Shown here piece after piece: positions 56,768-64,000 of a stretch of DNA of 64,000 nucleotides. Made by a program: the position numbers and the translations under genes. The notes under the pieces are model-generated. The model searched no databases. It saw only the letters and a program-made list of their open reading frames with translations, and was not told where the DNA came from. The stretch is taken from assembly GCF_918814575.1 (NCBI RefSeq), contig NZ_CAKKNS010000001.1, positions 520,182 through 584,181 of the forward strand, given 5' to 3'. Each line of letters begins with the position of its first letter. The first letter of the stretch is position 1. This DNA is from Periweissella fabaria. Lineage in GTDB: Bacteria; Bacillota; Bacilli; Lactobacillales; Lactobacillaceae.

Positions 56768-57489
56768 CTACTTCCCCTAAATTTAATAAACTCTACGACT
56801 TTTTTGGCAAATAAAATTGGATATGTTTTCCCATACGAATGATGACCACCACTAATAATTTTCAACTCACTATTTGGTAGTTCAGCCGCAATCCGGCGGG
56901 TATGCGACAAGCGCACAACATCGTGATTACCACTAATAACTAACGTTGGTACTTGAATTGCACGTAGGTCCGTCCATGCTAATGGAATATCTTGCATTAA
57001 TAATTTTTGAATCTGCACATAGCGTCTAAATTTCGGTGCAATCACACTGAGAATTTTAGTTAGCCAATACATAATTTCATCAACAATGCGTACCCACAAA
57101 AGCAATCCCGATGTCCTTAAATTACCAGCGTTCAAAACTAAACTCGAAATTAAATTAGGATACTTTTTAGCAAAAACTAAGGCAACATTGGCCCCGTCAC
57201 TAAAACCCATTATCGCTGTTTTAGGGATGCTTTCAGCTGATAACAAAGCGGCTACATCATCAGCAATCTGCTCAAACGTTAGATTTTTAGCGGTATTATT
57301 TGACTGTCCGTGTGCCCGACTATCAAACGCAATTACTTGAAAATCACGTTGATACACTGCTAATTGGGCATCAAAATAATGCCGATTACTGGCATTGCCA
57401 TGAATTAAGACTAAGTTTTGGGCATTACTGCGTGGATAAAAATCATAAATAATTCGTGATCCATCGTCAGTTATTAAAACTTTTTCCAC
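56764..57489 (-). CDS. Alpha/beta hydrolase
   Basis: A 241-aa alpha/beta-hydrolase: oxyanion motif LIHGNASNRHYF, nucleophile elbow GFSDGAN (Ser about residue 90), an acid in SGNHDVVRL and the His in SGGHHSYG. I choose the GTG at 57489 behind GAGGTAAGG; the TTG at 57543 lies inside the terminator of the upstream gene. Translationally coupled to mprF, a pairing that suggests a role in lipid or envelope handling, but the substrate is unknown. Confidence 0.82.
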   Translation of the reverse strand: MEKVLITDDGSRIIYDFYPRSNAQNLVLIHGNASNRHYFDAQLAVYQRDFQVIAFDSRAHGQSNNTAKNLTFEQIADDVAALLSAESIPKTAIMGFSDGANVALVFAKKYPNLISSLVLNAGNLRTSGLLLWVRIVDEIMYWLTKILSVIAPKFRRYVQIQKLLMQDIPLAWTDLRAIQVPTLVISGNHDVVRLSHTRRIAAELPNSELKIISGGHHSYGKTYPILFAKKVVEFIKFRGSR

Positions 57490-57522
57490 TATCCTTACCT
57501 CATCCGTTTTTAAACCAAAAAA

Positions 57523-57552
57523 AGGGCGTTTGTCAACTGACAAAACGCCCTT
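57523..57552 (-). terminator. Terminator of the rhodanese-like gene
   Basis: Stem AAGGGCGTTTTGTC/GACAAACGCCCTT with a minus-strand T7 run. Confidence 0.82.
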
Positions 57553-57559
57553 CTAAACA

Positions 57560-57940
57560 TTAATGCTTAGATGCTTTTTTACCATGCCAACCTGTGAAAC
57601 CACCTTTAAGAATGTATACTTCAGTATAACCTTCTTTATGTAATTTTACTGCTGCACGAGTTGAAAGCCGTGTGGTTGTATCGTAAAGTAAAACTGGTCG
57701 ATCTTTACGTAAAGCAGCCAAACTTTGCGCAAACATTTGATAAGAAATGTTTCGTGAACCCATAATGTGGGCGTTACGATAATCAGCGCTTTCACGCAAA
57801 TCGATTACCTGACCATTCGAAATTAACTCACCAAATTGTGCTTCATCTACATATTTAGCCGCGCGGCGACCAACTACATACCAGTATACATAATATACAA
57901 CAAACAAAATAATGATAATACTCAACAATAAGTTTAACAT
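57560..57940 (-). CDS. Membrane-anchored rhodanese-like protein lacking the catalytic cysteine
   Basis: A 126-aa protein. An N-terminal membrane helix (residues 3-22) is followed by a rhodanese domain: VIDLRESADYRNAHIMGSRN and LKGGFTGWHGK. The active-site loop reads LLYDTTTRLSTRAA, with Asp where sulfurtransferases have the persulfide-forming Cys. It therefore should not be a sulfurtransferase, though it may keep a structural or binding role. Single gene downstream of glcK. Confidence 0.85.
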   Translation of the reverse strand: MLNLLLSIIIILFVVYYVYWYVVGRRAAKYVDEAQFGELISNGQVIDLRESADYRNAHIMGSRNISYQMFAQSLAALRKDRPVLLYDTTTRLSTRAAVKLHKEGYTEVYILKGGFTGWHGKKASKH

Positions 57941-58026
57941 CTATCTATAAGTTCCTCTCAAAAAAATATCAATAAAACTATTATACCAATAATTATACCT
58001 TTACAACATGTTTCTTGAAAATAAAA

Positions 58027-58058
58027 AAGCTGCCTAAGAAAATTTCTTTGGCAGCTTT
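58027..58058. terminator. glcK terminator
   Basis: Stem AAAGCTGCC/GGCAGCTTT with inner AAGAAA/TTTCTT and flanking A/T runs. Confidence 0.82.
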
Positions 58059-58072
58059 ATCTTTAATAATTA

Positions 58073-59038
58073 TTAGTTACGGGCAAGTGATGCGGCTCCA
58101 ATAACACCGGCATCATTTCCAAGTTCAGCAAGTTTAACCTTTGTTGAAGTCCGAACAGTTGCAAATGCAAATTGTTTGAAGTTTTCTTCAATGCGGTTAC
58201 GTAAGAATTCACCTGCAGCTGAAACACCACCACCGATAACAACTGATGAAGGGTTCAAGATGTTTGAAATGTTTGCTGAAGCAAAACCTAAGTAGTAAGC
58301 AACCTTGTTAACTACTTCATTAGCTAAGAAATCGCCATCTTTAGCTAAGTCAAAAACGATTTTTGAAGTAACTTCATCACCGTTATCAACTAATGCTTTA
58401 AGTTGAGACTTACCAGCATATTGTTCTGCAAAGTCATGTGCCAAGTGAACAACCCCAGTAGCTGAAGCGTATTGTTCAAGACAACCGTGGTTTCCACAAG
58501 TACACAAGTAACCATTAGGTTCAACGATCATGTGACCAACTTCACCACCAGCACCGGCAACCCCGTGAATTAATTCACCGTTAGCAATTAAACCACCACC
58601 AACACCTGTTCCAAGTGTAATGAATGCAACGTCTTGAGCATTGTTACCAGCACCACGCCATTGTTCACCTAATCCAGCAACGTTAGCATCGTTATCGATT
58701 GTCAATGGTAAACCTGTACCAGCTTCGATGTCTGATTTAACGTTTTGTACCTTTTCAGCACTCCAGTTCAAGTTGAACGCACCTGAAACAGTACCGTTTT
58801 CACGGTTTACTGTTCCGGGAGTTCCCATACCAATACCAATAATTCGTTCTTTATCTAATTGGTAAAGGTCAAGGTGGTGGTTAATTGAGTCAACAATATC
58901 AGGAACGATGTGAGAACCATCTTCCAATACGTTTGTTTTAACACTCCACTTTTGTTGAATTTCACCTTCAGCAGTTAAAATTGCGAACTTGATGGTTGTA
59001 CCACCAAGGTCCACACCAATGAGTTTGTCTTTAGCCAT
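58073..59038 (-). CDS. glcK: ROK-family glucokinase
   Basis: A 321-aa sugar kinase: phosphate-binding GVDLGGTTIKFAIL (residues 8-21), catalytic Asp in TIDNDANVAGLGE, GTGVGGGLIANG, HMIVEPNG and the zinc motif CTCGNHGCLEQYAS. It phosphorylates intracellular glucose with ATP. Length and motifs are typical of Gram-positive GlcK. Confidence 0.95.
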   Translation of the reverse strand: MAKDKLIGVDLGGTTIKFAILTAEGEIQQKWSVKTNVLEDGSHIVPDIVDSINHHLDLYQLDKERIIGIGMGTPGTVNRENGTVSGAFNLNWSAEKVQNVKSDIEAGTGLPLTIDNDANVAGLGEQWRGAGNNAQDVAFITLGTGVGGGLIANGELIHGVAGAGGEVGHMIVEPNGYLCTCGNHGCLEQYASATGVVHLAHDFAEQYAGKSQLKALVDNGDEVTSKIVFDLAKDGDFLANEVVNKVAYYLGFASANISNILNPSSVVIGGGVSAAGEFLRNRIEENFKQFAFATVRTSTKVKLAELGNDAGVIGAASLARN

Positions 59039-59117
59039 AATCTAAACTTTTCCTTCTCTGTAAATAAAAATGCTTATACGAAAATTGAAATTTTCAATAC
59101 TCTCATTATCGCATGGA

Positions 59118-59133
59118 TGAAAGCGCTTTTTCA
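59118..59133. promoter_or_regulatory. CRE-like palindrome upstream of glcK
   Basis: TGAAAGCGCTTTTTCA is a CRE-like palindrome two bases longer than the consensus. On the minus strand TTGAAA and GATAAT nearby form a possible promoter with 18-bp spacing, with the palindrome over the -35 side. The match is imperfect. Confidence 0.4.
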
Positions 59134-59202
59134 AGTTATTTTCATAAAAAAACTTTTTTATCGTAATGTATTAATTAATTATACTTCGCTATAACTTAGT
59201 TA

Positions 59203-61362
59203 CTAGCGCTTATTTTTGATCTTCAAATTCGTCGCATTAATGATAATGCCGACCGTTACCGCCGTTGTTAAAATCGCTGCAATAACAGGATTTAAGATGA
59301 TGCCAAACGGCTTCAATACTCCGGCAGCAACAATTAAAGCAATGATATTATAAATCGTTAACCACCGTAAATTTTGACGCATTTTAGTGTTACTTGCTTT
59401 AGCCAACTCTAACAGCGTCAAGATATCGGCCGGGTTGGAGTTTACTAAGACAACATCCGCAGTATCAATGGCAATATCTGTCCCAGCACCAATGGCAATT
59501 CCTAAGTCTGCTTGTACTAGCGCCGGACTATCATTGACCCCATCCCCAATCATCATGACCGCGCCTTTTTGCTGATATTCACGGACAATCCGGGCTTTAT
59601 CATCCGGTTTCAATTGCGCTTGGACATCTGTAATTTCTAAACTCTTAGCCACTCGTTTAGCCATTACAGGGTTATCACCGGTTAACATAACGGGGATAAT
59701 ACCTCTTTTTTTGAGCTCGCGGACAAACTTAATTGCATCGACTTTAATTCCGTCCCCTTGTGCTACAATCCCAACGACTTTTTGAGTTGTTACTAAGAAA
59801 CTCACTGAATTGCCAGCATCGGCTAACTTATCAAAATAATCCTGATCAAACGGAACATTATTTTCACGTAAATAATCAATTGAAACTAAAGCGAACCGTT
59901 GATTATTAATTACCCCATCAACCCCAACACCTGGGACACTTTCAATTTCTGAACCATTCATTAAGCCTACTTGCTTGGCTTTAGCTAAGGCAATAATTCC
60001 TTGCGCCAATGGATGGGTTGAACCATCTTCTAACGTCGCCATAATCGCTAAAATATCTGAATCACTATATTCTGAGGAAACGGACTTCAACGTGCGAATT
60101 TTAAAATTCCCTTCTGTTAAGGTTCCCGTTTTATCCATCAAGGCATACTTAATTTTGTTAACCTTTTCCAGTGGCGCCCGTTGTTGAATTAATAAGCCGC
60201 GCTTAGCCGCTAAACTTGTCAGCCGGGCTGTGACAACTGGCACAGCTAACCCAAGCGCATGCGGACAAGCAATCACTAACACCGTCACAGCAATTGGTAA
60301 GGCAACATTAAACCCAGCAATAATTAACCAAACTACAAACGCTAAGATACTCGTCATAATCGCCAAATAAAACAATCGTTTGGCTACCTTATCAGCTAAC
60401 GTTTCCGTAGTTGTATTTTGAACTTGGGCTTGTGTAACCATCGCTTGCACCCGAGTAAGAAATCTATCATCATGCGCCTTGGTGATCTTAATGGTGATTT
60501 CACCAGTGTTGTTAGTTGATCCGCCAAGAACATAGTCATCGACTTGCTTAATAACTTGTGTCGCTTCGCCGGTTAACATGGCTTCATCAGTCGTTGTTTC
60601 ACCAGCAATTATGATTCCATCAGCCGGAATTTTTTCAGCTGCTCGGACCACAACATGATCTCCCACTTGTAACTCAGCAATTGCCACATCGGTTGTGGTT
60701 TTCTGATTATCGATTCGGTGAGCTACTTTAGGCAATAACGCATCAAAGGTATCGATAACGGAATCAGCTTTCATCAACGCCTTGGTTTCGATAATTAGCC
60801 CCACGAGCATAATATCAATCAACGATACTAAGCCCCAGAAAAAGTCCGTAAGCCCACTAGCTGGATGTAGATAGTTCATCACCGTCGCATAAACACTGTA
60901 CCCATATGCGGTCAAACTTGCCAAAGTTACTAAAAGCATCGTAGCTGGTTTCTTATTTTTCAATTCATACCAAGCGCCTTTAAAAAATGGCCCCCCACTG
61001 TATAAAAAGACAACCGTTGCCAATGCTAAGACAACCCATGCCTGATGGGGGATATTTTTTAGCGTGAATGGCAATGTCATCCCCATTACCTTAGATAATA
61101 AAATGACGGGAATTGTTAAAATAATTGCGACCGCTAATTTTAGCTTTAAGTTACGATACTTTTGCATCGTCCCTTTCATTATTGGTGGCTGCGTTTCTGA
61201 CATAGTTGCCTCGCCAGTTGGTGTTTCGCTTATTTGTGAATGTCCCCTTTCACGCTGGTCGTCAGCACTTCCTAGCTCATCCGTTACTGCTACCGGCTTA
61301 TCACGTTTTAAATCATTAATTAACTGTTTCATTTGCTCATCAGTTAATTTATTTTTGGCCAT
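59203..61362 (-). CDS. copB: CopB-type copper P1B-ATPase
   Basis: A 719-aa P-type ATPase. ATG at 61362 follows TTGGAGG. The membrane metal motif is ACPHALGLAVP (CPH, the P1B-3/CopB class). It has actuator TGEAT, phosphorylation DKTGTLTEG (Asp about residue 410), HP dipeptide STHPLAQG, ATP-binding MLTGDNP and hinge MIGDGVNDSPAL. The N-terminal about 70 residues are polar with no CxxC domain and only one His, unlike the His-rich CopB of enterococci. It exports copper or silver. The CopY-type operator at its promoter supports copper. Confidence 0.92.
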   Translation of the reverse strand: MAKNKLTDEQMKQLINDLKRDKPVAVTDELGSADDQRERGHSQISETPTGEATMSETQPPIMKGTMQKYRNLKLKLAVAIILTIPVILLSKVMGMTLPFTLKNIPHQAWVVLALATVVFLYSGGPFFKGAWYELKNKKPATMLLVTLASLTAYGYSVYATVMNYLHPASGLTDFFWGLVSLIDIMLVGLIIETKALMKADSVIDTFDALLPKVAHRIDNQKTTTDVAIAELQVGDHVVVRAAEKIPADGIIIAGETTTDEAMLTGEATQVIKQVDDYVLGGSTNNTGEITIKITKAHDDRFLTRVQAMVTQAQVQNTTTETLADKVAKRLFYLAIMTSILAFVVWLIIAGFNVALPIAVTVLVIACPHALGLAVPVVTARLTSLAAKRGLLIQQRAPLEKVNKIKYALMDKTGTLTEGNFKIRTLKSVSSEYSDSDILAIMATLEDGSTHPLAQGIIALAKAKQVGLMNGSEIESVPGVGVDGVINNQRFALVSIDYLRENNVPFDQDYFDKLADAGNSVSFLVTTQKVVGIVAQGDGIKVDAIKFVRELKKRGIIPVMLTGDNPVMAKRVAKSLEITDVQAQLKPDDKARIVREYQQKGAVMMIGDGVNDSPALVQADLGIAIGAGTDIAIDTADVVLVNSNPADILTLLELAKASNTKMRQNLRWLTIYNIIALIVAAGVLKPFGIILNPVIAAILTTAVTVGIIINATNLKIKNKR

Positions 61363-61438
61363 GGTTTTGTCCTCCAAAATTCCCTCATTAATTTATTTTA
61401 CTGACAAAAGCACGTCCGACTAGCAATCACAGCTAGTT

Positions 61439-61461
61439 TACAATTGTAGTTTATCATTATA
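61439..61461 (-). promoter_or_regulatory. cop-box operator and promoter of the copper ATPase
   Basis: TACAATTGTA (61439-61448) is an exact match to the CopY operator TACANNTGTA. A perfect -10 box TATAAT lies just upstream on the minus strand (61456-61461), so a bound repressor would block transcription start. No copY gene lies in the window. Confidence 0.82.
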
Positions 61462-61819
61462 TTTTAGCGAATTAATGCTTGTTCGTAAACTAGCAATAGC
61501 ATACATATATCGCCATAAAACGCTGATTTACTATGGTGTTCTCACTTATAAGATTACTGGCTGTTCTAATTTACGAACCCATTCATATATTGTTGCTGAA
61601 CCTTTTATCTGCTATTTACGCATTAGCTGTGAAATTGGAAGATCATTTTGGCACTCAAAACTTGCGGATAATTTTATTTTTTTAAGAAAAATACAAAAGA
61701 AAACTCCCTCGATTCGATTTACTCCAATTCGAGGTGGTATATGTATTCGTTTTTAATAATCAGGCTTAGAAAAAATGTTGCTAGTTATTTACGCAAAAAA
61801 ATCTTATGTTATAATCAAT
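61462..61819. other. Intergenic stretch without a convincing gene
   Basis: A 93-codon open frame at 61475-61756 lacks a ribosome binding site, and its residues show no protein-like pattern. An imperfect hairpin around 61712-61740 (CTCGA.../TCGAG) followed on the minus strand by GGAGTTTTCTTTT could be a leftover terminator. This may be a decayed region left of the bacteriocin-associated gene. Confidence 0.4.
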
Positions 61820-61889
61820 TTAGTTTATAAAAAATATATTTATTTATAAACTAATCTAAACTAATCTAAACTAATTTAAACTAATTAGA
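61820..61889. repeat. Inverted repeat plus four 10-bp direct repeats
   Basis: TTAGTTTATAAA (61820-61831) and TTTATAAACTAA (61843-61854) form a perfect 12-bp inverted repeat with an 11-bp gap. The right arm begins an array of four head-to-tail copies of TAAACTAATC/T with 10-bp period, ending at about 61886. Copies in phase with the DNA helix suggest a multi-site regulator binding array at the promoter of the downstream gene. Confidence 0.75.
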
Positions 61890-61924
61890 TGTGATCAACA
61901 TATATTATACTAAGGAGCGCATGC

Positions 61925-61960
61925 ATGAAATTATTATTGGTGGATTGTTTAAGAATGTAA
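61925..61960 (+). CDS. Possible 11-codon leader peptide
   Basis: AAGGAG is optimally placed (7 nt) for an ATG at 61925 that encodes MKLLLVDCLRM and stops 6 nt before the next ATG. The larger gene has no ribosome binding site of its own, so translation of this mini-ORF may couple into it. It could also be a degraded gene start. Confidence 0.4.
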   Translation: MKLLLVDCLRM

Positions 61961-61966
61961 AATACT

Positions 61967-64000
61967 ATGAAAATAATAAAATATATTGGTATTATCGTCG
62001 CAAGTTTAGCTTTATGTATTGCGGCGGTTTTATTTATACAGTTCAATGAATCGCAAAACTGGTCAGTCAATGGTGATCAATATAATACACCTAAACAAAC
62101 CATTTATTTAAATACTAATGATGATCCAAAAATTCAAAAAAAAGTTATTAATGCAATTGGGGAAGTTACCCAACAATATCATTTGGGTGTGATGCGCATT
62201 GATGATCAGGTTAATCAAGCAGGCACCTATTTAATTGGAGTATATGATCCGGGGAACCAGATTAAATTTACTGATGAACATAATGACCTTGTAAATTCTG
62301 GCTTTGCAACGTTGGATACTCAATTAAAGTGGTCAACTCAAAGACTCGATACCAATCATAAAACGTTGTTTAACTTATTGAGAAATAGCAATGTTACGGT
62401 TGTATCAATTAAATCATTGTTAAATCACACGCAAACAGTAAATGGCACATATCAATTTTTGGGTAGCAATCATATTGTTTATCAAAATGTATTGCATGAT
62501 ATAGCTAGCAAGAGTGGTATATCAGAAAAAAATTTAACAACACAACATGCATTTAAAAAACACAGCATTTCGATGTACTTTAATTTAACCCTATTACTAG
62601 TGTCATTGATGTTTATTGTTATTATTATTACTAGCCTCTTTTCTATCTATCATAGTAGTGAAGCTATTGGGATTAAAAAAATGATGGGCTACTCTACTTG
62701 GTCAATTATTGGCATTGATTTGGGTAATATTTTCTTGGTTATATTGTTATCTATAATGTTTGAAATCAGTGTTATTAATTGCCTTTTAGGTCCAGTTTTA
62801 ATATCCGTGTATCCAACTATGTTATTATTCCAATGTCCATTAGTTGGAGTTGTTATTTTGAGTCTTTTATTCCAATACATAATTGTAAGACGTCAAAAAT
62901 TAGCGGCGTTTATCAAAGGGCAAATTAAGGCGACATTTATGCTTGTAACTATTTTTATGGTATTTACTCTGGTAACTGTGATTACAGCCTACACCCTGAA
63001 AGTAGTTGATTATCAGGCCTCTCAATTGTATCTGAATAACAAAAAAATAGATAACTGGCATAATAAAGAGCGCTATCAAGTTCTTTCAGAAATTAGCACG
63101 GGAAATGATTCGGCTAGTTTTACTTTCCAATCTAGTAAGTTAGCACAAGACTTAAAAAGTTTCTATGGTAAAATAGCGAATAAACCTGGTGTCTTATGGG
63201 CATCATCAACCTGGTTTTATAACGATCATCAACAGCGGGCAGATTTGTATAATTTTTGGTGACTACCTAATATTTCAACTTTTGCTTTGTTACAATTGTC
63301 TCCATCTGGGGTTAGCCAACAGAATCTGACCTATGAGTATGGGCATTCCATTACTACCCAAAATAACGATGAACATCGGTATTATCTATTACCGAAAAAA
63401 GATAAGCAGAATGAAAAATTCAAACAATTTTTCGAATATTATCCAATTTTAGGAAGCTCTGTTGACCCTAAAAACTCACAAGCGGTCAATAAATTTTTAG
63501 CAAATCAACATATTAAGATACTCTATTATAATACACCCAAGCAGTTTGAATCATGGGATGATAGTAATAGTACACCTTTAAAGCAGCCAGTAATTGAAGT
63601 AATTACAAGTAAAAATATGACAAACATTGATGCTACTAATATGATGGTAATTGGTTTAGAAAATCCATTGCGGCTAACTAAAAACGTTATTCAAACGAAA
63701 GCGTTTCAAGAAGCCCTTAATTCATCAAATCTAGCTGATAATCACCTCGTCTTTAGTAGCATAAAAGATACGCTTTCATTTAATCAGGCAATCTTTTATA
63801 AGTCACTGTCCGTTGGTGCTGCCTTTTTGTTAATTTTTGTGATTATTATTTGCTACAATATCATTACACTCAATGAAATTTGGCAAATAGCAAATAAGAA
63901 AAAAATTACGGTAAAGCGCTTTTTGGGTTATAAAGATCAACACAAGTATCTTAATTTGTATCTCATACTGAGTTGTTTGAACTTATTAATTATCTTAGTG
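61967..64000 (+). pseudogene. Bacteriocin-associated integral membrane protein, interrupted by in-frame TGA, partial
   Basis: The frame opens MKIIKYIGIIVASLALCIAA and shows the layout of the about 650-aa bacteriocin-associated integral membrane (putative immunity) family often found beside lactococcin-972-like genes. It has an N-terminal helix, an extracellular domain of about 180 residues, several membrane helices (about 200-360), a second extracellular domain, and another helix group near 63800 (LSVGAAFLLIFVIIICYN). A single TGA at 63260-63262 splits it; the same frame stays open from there to the window edge (about 245 codons). The C-terminus is outside the window. It is either a recent nonsense mutation, readthrough or a sequencing error. 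Confidence 0.78.

Noticed and set aside
61475-61756. A 93-codon frame as a possible bacteriocin precursor upstream of the immunity-like gene
   Set aside because: No ribosome binding site, no signal peptide or GG leader, and no lactococcin-972 pattern.
61921-62049. A 42-codon frame (starts MHEIIIGGLF) overlapping the membrane protein start
   Set aside because: Its start is too close (3 nt) to the ribosome binding site and most of it overlaps a better gene in another frame.
63260-63262. UGA read as tryptophan by a variant genetic code
   Set aside because: The window otherwise shows a standard low-GC Firmicutes gene set, and no other gene needs UGA as sense.
1-64000. tRNA or rRNA genes
   Set aside because: No cloverleaf-like intergenic sequence or rRNA segment was recognised in any gap on either strand.

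Overview
The window looks like a chromosomal segment of a low-GC Gram-positive lactic acid bacterium, probably a heterofermentative member of the Lactobacillaceae such as the Weissella/Periweissella/Leuconostoc branch. Supporting signs are strong AGGAGG-type ribosome binding sites, T-box leaders, CRE (CcpA) sites, a KxYKxGKxW-type signal peptide with a sortase tail, MprF, GuaC and a hisS-aspS operon. The genus call is an inference from gene content; no rRNA or tRNA gene is present. Most genes lie on the minus strand.

Layout, left to right. 0-5 kb: two paralogous ABC-F ATPases; the second is co-transcribed with an unrecognised 560-aa protein whose C-terminus resembles the B3-like DNA-binding domain of NgoFVII/BfiI-type restriction enzymes. 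5.3-9.4 kb: a small membrane peptide and a CRE-controlled ribose operon (rbsDACB). 9.5-18.2 kb: a 1465-aa repeat-rich, sortase-anchored adhesin, a decayed IS3-family element and two tandem GT4 glycosyltransferases, probably an adhesin-glycosylation locus. 18.3-26.4 kb: an alkylsulfatase-like metallo-hydrolase, guaC, T-box-led hisS-aspS and lepA. 26.5-29 kb: a GntR(YtrA)-type regulator with an ABC exporter. 29-33 kb: an OsmC-like protein, an aldehyde dehydrogenase, CsbD, a tautomerase and a HAD phosphatase. 33-39.4 kb: a Ugp-like ABC importer operon carrying a PHP-type phosphoesterase and a second HAD phosphatase. 39.7-43.5 kb: a sulfur amino acid operon (polar amino acid ABC importer plus a PLP trans-sulfuration enzyme) behind a T-box leader with a likely Met specifier.

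43.6-47.9 kb is the most accessory-looking part. It holds an ABC-2-like membrane protein and a holin-like gene diverging from an XRE repressor, ImmA-type metallopeptidase and orphan HsdS operon. The control region between them is packed with palindromes. 48-59 kb returns to core genes: rpmA and rplU (without prp between them), prs, recD2, a TPR protein, a histidine phosphatase, mprF with an alpha/beta hydrolase, a rhodanese-like protein lacking its cysteine, and glucokinase. 59.2-61.4 kb is a CopB-type P1B ATPase with a textbook CopY operator. The right edge holds a bacteriocin-associated integral membrane protein gene, broken by one in-frame TGA and running off the window, preceded by an AT-rich array of 10-bp repeats.

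The best candidates for something undescribed are the ABC-F plus B3-domain protein operon, and the palindrome-dense switch joining a holin-like gene to a repressor-ImmA-HsdS operon. All functional calls come from reading motifs by eye; no database search was run.
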